36,152 nucleotides of DNA, from positions 1 to 36,152 of the forward strand of contig JAILPG010000337.1 of NCBI GenBank assembly GCA_024699595.1. The letters run 5' to 3'. The stretch is from Lachnospiraceae bacterium (GTDB lineage Bacteria; Bacillota_A; Clostridia; Lachnospirales; Lachnospiraceae). The notes under the pieces are model-generated. The model saw only the letters and a program-made list of their open reading frames with translations, was not told the origin of the DNA and did no database searches. The number at the start of each line of letters is the position of its first letter. Positions within the stretch are counted from its first letter, which is position 1. Below are positions 16,204-26,001 of the stretch, piece after piece. The position numbers and the translations under genes were made by a program.

Positions 16204-17070
16204 ATGGATAACGCTAAAACCGCAAATAATGCACCAAATGATCCACTGATCATTACTGATAACAAAGACGGAAAGAAGTATTACGGCGGCGACCAGTCAT
16301 GGTTTGACAAGAATACCAGGGCTTATGCAGGCTGCGGGGTGGTGGCCGGAGTAAATGTATTAAGGACCCTCATGCAGAGAGATTCCTCTATTAAGACGGA
16401 TGTCGGAGAGGATCTTAAGATCATGAAAAAGAGCGATATCTCCAGAGATGAGTATACAGGCCTTATGAATAAGATGTATAAGAAAATGCTTGTATATGAG
16501 ATTCCCGGAATAAACATGATCTATAATGCTTCAAAAAGAGGAAGCAAGCTGTTTAAGGTATTTATACCGAGCTTCGGAATGAGTCCTGACGGCTTTATCA
16601 GGGGTGTGCTGAAATTTGCAAAGGATAATGGCATATTGCTTCATTCGCACAGTATTGCCACTGCTTTTCAATCCTATGAAAAAGGCCTGTCCTTTATAAA
16701 GGAAGGTCTTGAAAAAAGCGGAGCGGTAGTTATAATGACGTCATTCAACAAACATCCGCTGAAACTGTATCCGAAGCCCGACGATAAAAAGAATGCCAGC
16801 AACACTTCGATGAAATCACATTTTGCCACTATCACGGAAATACTATATAATGACGGTGGAGATCCCGTGTTAAAGCTTTCGACATGGGGAAAGATGGCAA
16901 CGGTCACATATAAGGAACTGTATGAAACCTGGCAGAAAAGATGTGCATATACCAGTACGCTGTTTTATTTTACCAGAGCAGAATCAGATGCTGTCTACCG
17001 TGCGGACAGACGCAGAGCGATACTTACATTGCTTAAATGCATAAAACAGACCGTTCTTAAGAGAGCGTGA
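16204..17070 (+). CDS. Putative papain-like cysteine peptidase, family not recognised
   Basis: A 288-residue protein with GGCAGGAAA before ATG. There is no signal peptide. The N-terminal part has GGDQSWFDKNTRAYAGCGVVAG, where C44 sits at the start of a hydrophobic helix as in papain-like enzymes. H206 in MKSHFATITEI and a following LSTWGK, which resembles the papain NSWG segment with Ser in place of Asn, could complete a Cys-His site. The middle (about residues 60-170) is helical with no recognised match. The C-terminus is basic (RADRRR, KQTVLKRA). It may be a peptidase, amidase or transglutaminase-like enzyme. The upstream repeats suggest regulated expression. The family assignment is inference from residue pattern only. 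Confidence 0.7.
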   Translation: MDNAKTANNAPNDPLIITDNKDGKKYYGGDQSWFDKNTRAYAGCGVVAGVNVLRTLMQRDSSIKTDVGEDLKIMKKSDISRDEYTGLMNKMYKKMLVYEIPGINMIYNASKRGSKLFKVFIPSFGMSPDGFIRGVLKFAKDNGILLHSHSIATAFQSYEKGLSFIKEGLEKSGAVVIMTSFNKHPLKLYPKPDDKKNASNTSMKSHFATITEILYNDGGDPVLKLSTWGKMATVTYKELYETWQKRCAYTSTLFYFTRAESDAVYRADRRRAILTLLKCIKQTVLKRA

Positions 17071-17113
17071 TAAGGGTAAACAGCATAAACAGCGGACATT
17101 CCGCAGGCCAAAG

Positions 17114-17142
17114 TTGTAATCACGAGGGAAAAGTGTTAAAAT
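17114..17142 (+). promoter_or_regulatory. Candidate promoter for the tail-anchored protein and M23 hydrolase
   Basis: TTGTAA (17114-17119), a 17-bp spacer, then TAAAAT (17137-17142) with an extended TG at 17134-17135. It lies 44 nt before the start codon. Confidence 0.65.
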
Positions 17143-17185
17143 GATCACTGATATTATTTCTTTTTTAGTTAATAAGGAGGACAAG

Positions 17186-17950
17186 ATGGACGGGTTTAGA
17201 GATCGATTCGGGAGTAGATATGACCGTAATGCATCTCCGAGGGGAAACGGTCAGCGTACAAACACCGAAAGAGGGACCGAGCGCCCCGAAAGATATGAAG
17301 GTGAATATGAATACGGCGGAAGAGACGAATACATGGGTAATTATTCGGATCCCCGCAGAGGCAGATCTCCTCAGCCTGATCACGGCAGTTCAAGACAGCT
17401 TGAGGTAATCCAGGATTATCTTGAGGAAGCCAAGGAAGACAGGATGGCTTCCGAAAAGGAGATACTGCACGCTGTTGACAATAATGCCAAGATGATAGAC
17501 CGAAGCCTTGATATTTTAGGAGAGATCAAGGAAAAAGTTGAAAAAGTCGGTACGGTAGAGCCTCATGAAGAAGAGGACACCATAGATATAGAAGAGCTCA
17601 GCCACAAGAATAAGGAAGAGCTGTTAAGTGCCATAGCCGGCAATGCCGATCTTATAAATGCTCTCAAGGACGAGCTTACAAGAATGGCAGAAGAGCTGAA
17701 AACAGAGGAGGAAGAAGGAGAAGAGAAGACATCTCTTGAGGATCTGGTTTCAGGACTTGAAGACCATGTACATAAGGAAAGCGTAAAATGCTATCGAAAT
17801 GTACTTGGTGCCTTTGAGGATCATGAAAAGAACGCAGAAGAAAAGTCCGTTAAGGGCCTTGGTACTTTGAAGATCTTTTCCATAGCGCAGCTTGCGCTTA
17901 CGGTGATCAATCTGATACTGTTGGTTCTCTATATATTTGGAATAATGTAA
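17186..17950 (+). CDS. Tail-anchored coiled-coil membrane protein (unknown)
   Basis: The start is ATG 17186, preceded by AAGGAGG; 254 residues. The upstream ATG at 17141 lacks a ribosome site. Residues 1-65 are Arg/Gly/Tyr/Glu-rich and likely disordered (ERPERYEGEYEYGGRDEY). Residues 70-220 are strongly charged and helical (for example LEDYLEEAKEDR-type heptads and EELKTEEEEGEEK). A single hydrophobic segment near the end (about 232-254, IAQLALTVINLILLVLYIFG) would anchor it with the bulk in the cytoplasm. No enzyme motif is seen. It is 12 nt upstream of the M23 gene and shares its promoter, which suggests a link to cell-wall or division functions. The role is not assigned. Confidence 0.75.
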   Translation: MDGFRDRFGSRYDRNASPRGNGQRTNTERGTERPERYEGEYEYGGRDEYMGNYSDPRRGRSPQPDHGSSRQLEVIQDYLEEAKEDRMASEKEILHAVDNNAKMIDRSLDILGEIKEKVEKVGTVEPHEEEDTIDIEELSHKNKEELLSAIAGNADLINALKDELTRMAEELKTEEEEGEEKTSLEDLVSGLEDHVHKESVKCYRNVLGAFEDHEKNAEEKSVKGLGTLKIFSIAQLALTVINLILLVLYIFGIM

Positions 17951-17962
17951 AAAGAAAAGCTT

Positions 17963-19537
17963 ATGTTTCGTTTGACAAAATATTCCAAATCAATCAAATA
18001 CAGTCATATCCGGGCAATGCTGATAGCAGCATTGCTCGTTTTTGTGCTTGCGCCCGGGTTAAAAAATGATACAGGGGTAAACAACCTGGTCACGATATTC
18101 ATAAACGGCGTAAGTGTTGGCTCCGTGAAGGATATTTCCGGAGTGAATGATATGATCTTAGAGGCAAGGAGAAGAATAGCAAAGGAAAACGAAGGCCTGG
18201 TGTTAATAAACTACAACCTTGTTTTAAGTGGCACAAGAGCCATTTTCGGATCTGTGGATGAAAAAGAACTGATAATAGAGAACATATACAATCTGTTCAA
18301 CGAAAACATTCAGAAGACAAAGGAACCTGTGTACGAAGTCAAGATAAACGAATTTACGGTGAACTTAAGGACGACGGAAGAGGTACTTGCTCTGCTTGAT
18401 GCATCCAAGCAGCCGTATGATGAGAACAACGAGTTCAGCGTAAATATTGTTCTTGACCCGTCAAGAGAGCTGAATGTTCTCACAACAAGCGTCCAAAAGT
18501 CTGCGGATGAGGCAGAGGACGTGGCGGAAGAAGGCTTTTCACTGCCTATGGCCGGAGGATACCAGAAGCTAGAAGATATCTTTAACAAAGCCGAGAATCA
18601 GGATGTTGAGAAGTACGAGTTCGGTGTGATAGGTCTTGATTTCGGAGAAAACGTTGAAGTGGTACAGGCCTACGCCGATCCTGATGACATCAGTACACTT
18701 GAGGAAGCTATAGAAGCTGTTACAAAAGAATCTGCAAAGAGCACCACATATGAAGTGGTATCAGGGGATACACTTTCTACGATAGCTGAAAAGAACAAGA
18801 TATCATTATCAGAGCTGATAGCAATGAACCCCGACACCATATCGAGTGCGAATTCCTCCATAATGGTCGGAGACGTATTAAAGATCACCCAGCCGGAGCC
18901 TGAGCTGTCGGTACTCAGGACCGAAAAGGTCTATTATGAAGAAAACTACAATGCACCGGTTGAATATATAGATAATGATGAATGGTATACAAATGAGAGC
19001 GTTGTAAGACGCCAGCCCACCGAAGGCTTCAGAAAAGTCGTTGCCGATATTACCTACAGGAATAATGATAAGGAAAAGGTGGATATCGTTTACGAGGATG
19101 ATGTTGTTGTTGCAGTGGCAAAGATCGTAGAGAGAGGTACCAAGACTCCTCCGACATTCATAAAGCCTCTGTCAGGAGGAAGGCTGTCATCAGGATTCGG
19201 AAAGAGAAAGGCTCCCAAAAAAGGAGCGTCCACATACCACAAGGGCGTGGATTTTGCTACTCCGATCGGTACGAGTATATTTGCTTCATCGGGTGGAACC
19301 GTCACCAGAGCAGGATGGGGTTCCGGCTACGGATACTGTGTATACATACAGCATCCTAACGGTATGTCCACGAGATATGGTCATTTAAAGACCGTACTTG
19401 TAAAGACCGGCCAGACGGTAAAACAGGGCGAGAGGATAGCCATAAGCGGTAATACCGGTGTCAGCACCGGTCCGCATCTGCACTTTGAGATCCTTGTAAA
19501 CGGAGTGCAGGTAAATCCGATGAATTATCTCAGGTAA
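17963..19537 (+). CDS. LysM-G5-M23 peptidoglycan endopeptidase
   Basis: A 524-residue wall hydrolase. A basic N-terminus is followed by a hydrophobic segment (about 17-33, IRAMLIAALLVFVLAPGL) acting as signal or anchor, so the protein acts outside the cell. Order: N-terminal domain (35-255) without a named match; LysM (about 261-308, YEVVSGDTLSTIAEKNKISL); G5 (about 314-391); M23 peptidase (about 396-524). The zinc site is intact: H426 and D430 in YHKGVDFA, and H505/H507 in HLHFE. This type cuts peptide cross-links and is often used in spore or division wall remodelling. The ribosome site (AAGAAAAGC) is weak. It is co-transcribed with the tail-anchored gene and followed by an inverted repeat at 19550. 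Confidence 0.92.
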   Translation: MFRLTKYSKSIKYSHIRAMLIAALLVFVLAPGLKNDTGVNNLVTIFINGVSVGSVKDISGVNDMILEARRRIAKENEGLVLINYNLVLSGTRAIFGSVDEKELIIENIYNLFNENIQKTKEPVYEVKINEFTVNLRTTEEVLALLDASKQPYDENNEFSVNIVLDPSRELNVLTTSVQKSADEAEDVAEEGFSLPMAGGYQKLEDIFNKAENQDVEKYEFGVIGLDFGENVEVVQAYADPDDISTLEEAIEAVTKESAKSTTYEVVSGDTLSTIAEKNKISLSELIAMNPDTISSANSSIMVGDVLKITQPEPELSVLRTEKVYYEENYNAPVEYIDNDEWYTNESVVRRQPTEGFRKVVADITYRNNDKEKVDIVYEDDVVVAVAKIVERGTKTPPTFIKPLSGGRLSSGFGKRKAPKKGASTYHKGVDFATPIGTSIFASSGGTVTRAGWGSGYGYCVYIQHPNGMSTRYGHLKTVLVKTGQTVKQGERIAISGNTGVSTGPHLHFEILVNGVQVNPMNYLR

Positions 19538-19549
19538 AGAACCGACTTC

Positions 19550-19579
19550 TAAGGAAACGCTTTAATCAGCGTTTCCTTA
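19550..19579 (+). terminator. Inverted repeat, probable terminator after the M23 gene
   Basis: TAAGGAAACGC (19550-19560) pairs perfectly with GCGTTTCCTTA (19569-19579) around an 8-nt loop. There is no U-tract, so it may instead protect the mRNA end. Confidence 0.55.
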
Positions 19580-19604
19580 ACCATATCAAGAAAGTTTGTT
19601 CGGA

Positions 19605-19633
19605 TTTACAAAGCGTCAATGGTAGTATATAAT
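19605..19633 (+). promoter_or_regulatory. Sigma-A promoter for murA
   Basis: TTTACA (19605-19610), exactly 17 bp, then TATAAT (19628-19633). Transcription should start about 90 nt before murA. The leader contains a 7-bp hairpin AGCAGAC/GTCTGCT (19684-19709). Confidence 0.8.
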
Positions 19634-19730
19634 TTCCCAAGATGGGTTAAGGTATTAAATGTATTGGACGGGGAAATAAATTAAGCAGACAGGACCTCAC
19701 AGTCTGCTGTTAAGGACAGGGGTATAAACT

Positions 19731-21023
19731 GTGGAACAGTATGTCATCAAAGGAGGAAATCCACTCGTTGGGGATGTGGAGATATGCGGTGCCAAGAATG
19801 CGGCGCTGGGTATTTTGGCAGCATCTTTAATGACCGATGAATCCGTCATAATAGAGAATCTTCCCGATGTAAGTGATATAAATGTCCTGATCCAGGCTAT
19901 GGAGAGCATAGGGACCATTGTAGAGCACCTGGACAGACATACCGTTAAGATCAACTCATCATTGATCAATTCTCAGACAGTAGATTCCATATATATAAAG
20001 AAGATCAGAGCCTCATATTATATGCTGGGCTCTCTTTTGGGTAAGTTTAAAAGAGCGGAAGTTGCCCTTCCCGGTGGCTGCAATATAGGTAGCAGACCCA
20101 TAGACCAGCATACTAAGGGCTTTAAAGCACTTGGTGCGGATGTAAAGATCTCGCACGGCCGTATATCCACTCAGGCGGAAAAGCTTGTCGGAAGCCATAT
20201 CTATTTAGACGTTGTTACTGTGGGAGCTACCATAAACATCATGCTGTCAGCAGTAATGGCCGAGGGAAAGACTACGATTGAAAATGCTGCCAAGGAGCCG
20301 CATGTCGTTGATGTGGCAAACTTCTTAAACAGCATGGGAGCCAATATTAAAGGTGCCGGAACCGATGTGATCAGGATAAGAGGCGTGGAAAAGCTTCACG
20401 GGACCACTTATTCGATAATACCCGATCAGATCGAGGCCGGTACATTTATGTTTGCCGCAGCTATCACCAAGGGTGATATCATGATAAAGAATATCATACC
20501 CAAGCATCTTGAATCCATCAGCGCAAAGCTCATAGAGATGGGGTGTGAGATAGAAGAATTCGACGAATCGTTAAGAGTGGTCGCAGCAAAGAGACTGAAA
20601 CAGACACAGGTTAAGACCCTGCCCTATCCCGGTTTCCCCACCGATATGCAGCCTCAGATCGTTGCAGCCCTTTCCTTAAGCGAAGGACTCAGCGTAGTGA
20701 CCGAGAGCATTTTTGAGAATAGGTTCAGATATGTGGATGAGCTTACGAAGATGGGTGCATCCATTAAAGTGGAGGGTAATTCGGCAATCGTACAGGGAGT
20801 AAACAGGATCACGGGCGCAGCTTTGTCGGCACCTGATCTGAGAGCGGGCGCAGCTTTGGTGCTTGCGGCACTTTCAGCTGACGGAATCTCCACTATTGAC
20901 GATGTTGTGTATATAGAAAGAGGATACGAAGACTTCCCGGAGAAGCTGAGATCATTAGGTGCAATGATAGAAAAAGTATCCACCGAACAGGAGATCACGA
21001 AGTTTAAATTAAAAGTTGGATAG
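19731..21023 (+). CDS. murA: UDP-N-acetylglucosamine 1-carboxyvinyltransferase
   Basis: This enzyme performs the first committed step of peptidoglycan synthesis, transferring enolpyruvate from PEP to UDP-GlcNAc in the cytoplasm. It has 430 residues, standard length, and starts at GTG 19731 behind AGGGG. K22-N23 (CGAKNAAL) is the conserved N-terminal motif. The catalytic loop LPGGCNIGSRPID contains C117, the residue that fosfomycin modifies, so sensitivity would be expected. PGFPTDMQPQ (about 304) and IFENRFRYVDEL are further family motifs. It has its own promoter and precedes metK by 45 nt, probably in one transcript. Clostridia often carry two MurA copies; which one this is cannot be told from here. 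Confidence 0.96.
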   Translation: MEQYVIKGGNPLVGDVEICGAKNAALGILAASLMTDESVIIENLPDVSDINVLIQAMESIGTIVEHLDRHTVKINSSLINSQTVDSIYIKKIRASYYMLGSLLGKFKRAEVALPGGCNIGSRPIDQHTKGFKALGADVKISHGRISTQAEKLVGSHIYLDVVTVGATINIMLSAVMAEGKTTIENAAKEPHVVDVANFLNSMGANIKGAGTDVIRIRGVEKLHGTTYSIIPDQIEAGTFMFAAAITKGDIMIKNIIPKHLESISAKLIEMGCEIEEFDESLRVVAAKRLKQTQVKTLPYPGFPTDMQPQIVAALSLSEGLSVVTESIFENRFRYVDELTKMGASIKVEGNSAIVQGVNRITGAALSAPDLRAGAALVLAALSADGISTIDDVVYIERGYEDFPEKLRSLGAMIEKVSTEQEITKFKLKVG

Positions 21024-21068
21024 ATAGAATACAGAAGAATTACCGGTTCATTACAAGGAGGACAGAAA

Positions 21069-22256
21069 ATGGAAAAATACTTATTTACTTCAGAGTCAGT
21101 TACAGAAGGACATCCCGATAAAGTCTGTGATGCGATATCAGATGCGGTTCTTGATGCCTGTATGGCAGCAGATCCCAACAGCCGTGTTGCATGCGAGACA
21201 GCAACCTGTACAGGATTTGTTCTTATAACAGGAGAGATCACTACTAATGCTTTTATTGATTTCCAGAAGATCGTAAGAGATACGGTAAGGGAGATCGGTT
21301 ATACCAAGTCTGAATACGGCTTCGATGCAAATACCTGTGCGGTATTTGTTGCGATCGATGAGCAGTCAAGCGATATAGCAATGGGAGTTGACAAAGCCCT
21401 CGAAGCCAAGGAAAACAAGATGTCCGATGAAGAGATCGAAGCGATCGGAGCAGGCGATCAGGGTATGATGTTCGGATATGCCACAAACGAGACCGACGAA
21501 TACATGCCTTATTCTATTTCACTTGCGCACAAGCTTGCCAAGAAACTTACGGATGTCCGCAAGGACGGAACCTTAAAGTATTTAAGACCGGACGGAAAGA
21601 GTCAGGTATCCGTGGAATATGATAAGGACGGAAAGCCCTTAAGACTTGAGGCAGTGGTACTTTCAACCCAGCATGATGAGGATGTTACTCAGGAGCAGAT
21701 ACATGAGGATATTAAGAAATATGTATTTGATCCCGTACTTCCCAAAGAGCTCATAGATGAGAATACAAAATTCTTTATCAATCCCACCGGCCGTTTTGTT
21801 ATCGGAGGACCTCACGGTGACGCAGGTCTTACAGGACGTAAGATCATAGTAGACACTTATGGCGGATATGCTCGTCACGGCGGCGGAGCTTTTTCCGGAA
21901 AGGACTGCACCAAGGTTGACCGTTCGGCAGCCTACGCTGCAAGATATGTTGCCAAGAATATCGTGGCAGCAGGACTGGCAGACAAGTGTGAGATCCAGCT
22001 TTCATATGCGATCGGTGTTGCTCAGCCTACTTCAATAATGGTTGATACCTTTGGAACAGGAAAGCTTTCGGATGAGAAGCTGGTTGAGATCATAAGAGAG
22101 AACTTTGATCTGCGTCCGGCAGGCATCATTAAGATGCTCAACTTAAGACGTCCCATCTACAAGCAGACAGCTGCTTACGGACATTTCGGCCGCAATGACC
22201 TGAATCTTCCCTGGGAAGCACTCGACAAGGCTGAGACACTTAAAAAATATCTTTGA
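21069..22256 (+). CDS. metK: S-adenosylmethionine synthetase
   Basis: This enzyme makes S-adenosylmethionine from methionine and ATP. It has 395 residues, the normal size, with AAGGAGGACAG before ATG. Signatures: [13 protein letters not shown] (residues 15-27), [12 protein letters not shown] (about 127-138), and [21 protein letters not shown] (about 247-267). The C-terminus RDLN-type region ([13 protein letters not shown]) is complete. I saw no S-box riboswitch: only 45 nt separate it from murA. Two hairpins follow, the second a clear terminator, so murA-metK forms a closed unit. Confidence 0.97.
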   Translation: MEKYLFTSESVTEGHPDKVCDAISDAVLDACMAADPNSRVACETATCTGFVLITGEITTNAFIDFQKIVRDTVREIGYTKSEYGFDANTCAVFVAIDEQSSDIAMGVDKALEAKENKMSDEEIEAIGAGDQGMMFGYATNETDEYMPYSISLAHKLAKKLTDVRKDGTLKYLRPDGKSQVSVEYDKDGKPLRLEAVVLSTQHDEDVTQEQIHEDIKKYVFDPVLPKELIDENTKFFINPTGRFVIGGPHGDAGLTGRKIIVDTYGGYARHGGGAFSGKDCTKVDRSAAYAARYVAKNIVAAGLADKCEIQLSYAIGVAQPTSIMVDTFGTGKLSDEKLVEIIRENFDLRPAGIIKMLNLRRPIYKQTAAYGHFGRNDLNLPWEALDKAETLKKYL

Positions 22257-22259
22257 TCA

Positions 22260-22295
22260 GATAGCGGACAGGGATCCGAAAGGATCACCGCTATC
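22260..22295 (+). repeat. Two-tier hairpin capped by GAAA after metK
   Basis: GATAGCGG (22260-22267) pairs with CCGCTATC (22288-22295). Inside, GATCC/GGATC closes a GAAA tetraloop (22278-22281). It begins within a few bases of the metK stop and has no U-tract; it is probably an mRNA 3'-end stabiliser ahead of the terminator. Confidence 0.65.
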
Positions 22296-22323
22296 CGGTA
22301 ACAACTGATAATAGTCTTAGATC

Positions 22324-22358
22324 ATCGGACGGGAGAGAGATTTCCTGTCCGATTTTTT
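22324..22358 (+). terminator. Terminator of the murA-metK unit
   Basis: ATCGGACGGGA (22324-22334) pairs with TCCTGTCCGAT (22343-22353) with one wobble, followed by a T6 tract. Confidence 0.9.
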
Positions 22359-22481
22359 ATGGAAAAAAAGGGGTAATCATGATATCATTATAACTGAAAA
22401 CGAACATACATTCTGAGGAAAGACTGATTAGATCAGTCTTTCAAATTGTATTTCTAAAACATTTAACAGAGGAAACATAGC

Positions 22482-25400
22482 ATGGCATTTGTACATCTTC
22501 ACACACATACCGAATACTCGCTTCTTGATGGTTCCAACAAGATAAAAGAATACATAAAGAGAGTACAGGAGCTTTCCATGAATGCGGCCGCCATTACCGA
22601 TCACGGGGTAATGTACGGAGTGATAGATTTTTATAAGGAAGCAAAAAAAGCAGGGATCAAGCCGATCATAGGGTGTGAGGTCTATGTGGCTCCCGAATCG
22701 AGATTTGACAGGGAACCCGGAAAAGGCGAGGACAACGACAGATACTATCATCTGATACTGCTTGCAGAGAATAATACGGGTTATTCAAATCTTATGAAGA
22801 TAGTCTCAAGGGGCTTCACTGAGGGCTTCTACTATAAGCCGAGAGTAGATATGGAAGTGCTTAGGGAGTTTCATGAGGGCATCATCTGTACCTCAGCCTG
22901 CCTTGCCGGAGAGGTACAGAGGCTTATAGCAAGAGACCTTTATGAGGAGGCCAAGAAGGCTGCCCTTAAATATGAAGACTGCTTTGGAAAGGGCAATTAC
23001 TATCTGGAGCTGCAGGATCACGGTATACCGCTGCAGAAAAAAGTCAATGTAGCCCTCCTTCGGATGAGTAAGGAGCTTGACATACCGCTTGTGGCAACCA
23101 ACGATGCACACTACACCTATGCCCAGGACGCAGAGGCTCATGATATTTTGTTGTGTATACAGACAAACAAGAAACTCAAGGATGAGGACCGGATGCGTTA
23201 TGAAGGCGGACAGTTCTATGTGAAGAGTGAAGAGGAGATGAGAGCCCTCTTTAAGTATGCCGAAGAGGCCATAGACAATACCCAGAAAATCGCAGACAGA
23301 TGTAATGTGGAAATAGAGTTTGGTAAGAGCAGGCTTCCACATTTTGAGGTACCTTCGGGCATGACCTCATGGGATTATTTGCAATTGTTGTGTAAAGAAG
23401 GACTCGAAAAAAGATACCCCGGACATGATGAAGAGATAGACAAGAGAATCAGATATGAGCTTGATACCATCCATGAAATGGGATTTGTGGATTATTTCCT
23501 GATAGTGTGGGATTTTATTCATTACGCAAAGTCTCACGGTATCGCCGTGGGTCCCGGAAGAGGCTCAGCTGCGGGGTCTATAGTCTCCTACTGTCTTGAG
23601 ATAACCAATATCGATCCGATCAAGTATGACCTGCTCTTTGAGAGGTTCTTAAATCCCGAAAGAGTGACAATGCCTGATATAGACGTGGATTTCTGTTATG
23701 AGCACAGACAGGATGTCATCGATTATGTAGTCAAAAAATACGGAAAAGAAAAAGTTGTGCAAATTGTAACCTTCGGAACACTTGCCGCAAAAGGTGTGAT
23801 CAGGGATGTCGGAAGGGTAATGGATCTGCCCTATTCATACTGCGACGCCATAGCCAAGATGGTACCGGATGAGCTGAACATTACTCTGGGTAAAGCACTT
23901 GAAAACAAAGATTTTAAGAAAAAATACGATGAAGATGAGACCATGCACAAAATGATAGACATGTGCATGAAGCTGGAAGGTCTTCCAAGACATACTTCGA
24001 TGCATGCGGCCGGAGTCGTTATCTGCCCGGAGGCAGCTGATGAATTTGTACCGCTGTCATCAGGTTCTGACGGAACCATTACAACTCAGTATGTGATGAC
24101 TACTCTGGAAGAACTGGGGCTTTTGAAGATGGACTTTCTGGGGCTCAGAACTCTTACCGTGATACAGAATGCCGCAAAATTCGCCTCACAGAGCAGGGGC
24201 GAGACGATAGATATCGAAAAGATAGACTATGATGACAAGGCTGTATTTGATCTGATATCGACCGGTCATACCGACGGTATATTCCAGCTTGAGAGTGCCG
24301 GAATGAAGAACTTTATGAAGGAATTAAAGCCAAAGAGCATGGAAGACATAATAGCCGGGATATCCCTTTACAGACCGGGTCCCATGGACTTCATCCCTCA
24401 ATATGTGAAGGGAAAGAATTCAAGCGGAAATATACAATATGATTGTCCACAGTTGGAACCAATATTAAAGCCGACCTATGGCTGTATAGTCTACCAGGAA
24501 CAGGTTATGCAGATAGTAAGAGATCTCGGAGGCTATACCCTCGGCAGGAGCGATCTTGTAAGAAGAGCCATGTCAAAAAAGAAGGAAGAAGTCATGGTGA
24601 AGGAGAGGCAGAACTTCGTATACGGAAACAAAGCTGAAGGTGTCAAAGGCTGTGTTGAAAACGGCATAGATGAAAAGGTCGCCAACAAGATATATGACGA
24701 AATGATGGATTTTGCAAAATATGCCTTCAATAAATCCCATGCGGCAGCCTACGCGGTAGTTGCCTATCAGACCGCCTGGCTAAAGCATTACTATCCTGTG
24801 GAATTTATGGCTGCCTTAATGACTTCGGTCATAGATAACAGCAACAAGGTTGCGTTTTATATCTATACCTGCAAATCCATGGGTATAGACATCCTGCCTC
24901 CTGACATAAATGAAGGAGTGGGAGGTTTTTCGGTAACTGAGGATCATAAGATCAGATACGGGCTTGCTTCGATAAAGGGAGTGGGATGGTCCGTAATAGA
25001 AGCAGTGGTAAGAGAAAGAGAGGCAGCAGGCCGTTTTAAGAGCCTCAATGATCTCTTAAACAGGCTTTCGGGAAAAGAAGTCAATAAAAGAACCATTGAG
25101 GGCTTCATAAAGTCGGGGGCACTTGACTGCCTCGGAGGTACGAGAAAGCAGTACATGTGCATGTATTCTGATATCCTTGACGGTATTAGCAAGGACAGAA
25201 AGAACAATCTTAAGGGACAGGTATCCCTGTTCGACCTTGAGGAAGCAGGAGATGATTTCGGAGAAGAAGTAAAGCTTCCCGATGTCGGAGAATATGACAA
25301 GGATACGATCTTAGCCTTTGAAAAAGAATATCTTGGGGTATATGTTAGCGGACATCCTCTTGACGCGGATGCAGCTCTGTGGAAGAGGGTAATAACCAAT

Positions 25401-25937
25401 ACCACCATGGATTTCATACACGATGAGGATGATAATTCCGTAAATGTATCTGACGGAGACAGAGTCATTATCGGAGGACTGATAAGCGATAAGAAGATAA
25501 TATATACAAAGAACGGAAAGACTATGTGCCGGCTCGTAATAGAGGATCTGGTAGGATCGGCAGAGGTCATAGTGTGGCCGGATGATTATGAGAAAAACCA
25601 GGAAATCTTAATGGAAGACAGCAAGGTATTCATAGAAGGAAGGGCATCAACAACAGAGGACAGGGATGCTCAGGTCATATGCAGCAGGGTAATGCTCTTT
25701 GACGAAATGCCAAGAAACATATATATAAGAGTGAGCTCTGCTTCAGACTATGAGGATAAGAAAGACAGGCTAGAAAAACTGATAAAAGCATCGAGTGGAA
25801 AAGATGCAGTCATTATCTTTGATAATGAAACAAAAAAGATCAAGAAGCTTTCAGACAAAAAAACAGTAAACGCTGACAGAGCATTTATCGAAAGCCTGAC
25901 AGAGATATTCGGAAAAGGCAATATAGAAGTCAGATAG
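22482..25937 (+). CDS. dnaE: DNA polymerase III alpha subunit (DnaE1 type)
   Basis: A replicative C-family DNA polymerase of 1151 residues, with AGAGGAAAC before ATG. Order: N-terminal PHP domain starting HLHTHTEYSLLDG (residues 5-17); palm with GPGRGSAAGSIVS near 360 and the catalytic aspartates D401 and D403 in PDIDVDF; fingers; a helix-hairpin-helix region near 850; and an OB-fold (about 1000-1070, VIIGGLISDKKIIYTKNGK). There is no exonuclease insertion, which separates it from PolC. In low-GC Gram-positives DnaE usually works beside PolC in lagging-strand synthesis. It begins after the metK terminator and runs into pfkA with a 64-nt gap. Confidence 0.96.
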   Translation: MAFVHLHTHTEYSLLDGSNKIKEYIKRVQELSMNAAAITDHGVMYGVIDFYKEAKKAGIKPIIGCEVYVAPESRFDREPGKGEDNDRYYHLILLAENNTGYSNLMKIVSRGFTEGFYYKPRVDMEVLREFHEGIICTSACLAGEVQRLIARDLYEEAKKAALKYEDCFGKGNYYLELQDHGIPLQKKVNVALLRMSKELDIPLVATNDAHYTYAQDAEAHDILLCIQTNKKLKDEDRMRYEGGQFYVKSEEEMRALFKYAEEAIDNTQKIADRCNVEIEFGKSRLPHFEVPSGMTSWDYLQLLCKEGLEKRYPGHDEEIDKRIRYELDTIHEMGFVDYFLIVWDFIHYAKSHGIAVGPGRGSAAGSIVSYCLEITNIDPIKYDLLFERFLNPERVTMPDIDVDFCYEHRQDVIDYVVKKYGKEKVVQIVTFGTLAAKGVIRDVGRVMDLPYSYCDAIAKMVPDELNITLGKALENKDFKKKYDEDETMHKMIDMCMKLEGLPRHTSMHAAGVVICPEAADEFVPLSSGSDGTITTQYVMTTLEELGLLKMDFLGLRTLTVIQNAAKFASQSRGETIDIEKIDYDDKAVFDLISTGHTDGIFQLESAGMKNFMKELKPKSMEDIIAGISLYRPGPMDFIPQYVKGKNSSGNIQYDCPQLEPILKPTYGCIVYQEQVMQIVRDLGGYTLGRSDLVRRAMSKKKEEVMVKERQNFVYGNKAEGVKGCVENGIDEKVANKIYDEMMDFAKYAFNKSHAAAYAVVAYQTAWLKHYYPVEFMAALMTSVIDNSNKVAFYIYTCKSMGIDILPPDINEGVGGFSVTEDHKIRYGLASIKGVGWSVIEAVVREREAAGRFKSLNDLLNRLSGKEVNKRTIEGFIKSGALDCLGGTRKQYMCMYSDILDGISKDRKNNLKGQVSLFDLEEAGDDFGEEVKLPDVGEYDKDTILAFEKEYLGVYVSGHPLDADAALWKRVITNTTMDFIHDEDDNSVNVSDGDRVIIGGLISDKKIIYTKNGKTMCRLVIEDLVGSAEVIVWPDDYEKNQEILMEDSKVFIEGRASTTEDRDAQVICSRVMLFDEMPRNIYIRVSSASDYEDKKDRLEKLIKASSGKDAVIIFDNETKKIKKLSDKKTVNADRAFIESLTEIFGKGNIEVR

Positions 25938-26001
25938 ATTGAAAACATAGGATAAAGGTGATAAGTTATTACTACAAACATACATATATGAGAGGTTGTC
26001 C

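Noticed and set aside
21024..21068. SAM riboswitch before metK
   Set aside because: Only 45 nt are available, and no S-box features are visible.
20654..21241. 195-codon minus-strand frame across murA and metK
   Set aside because: It spans two unrelated known genes and is antisense to both.
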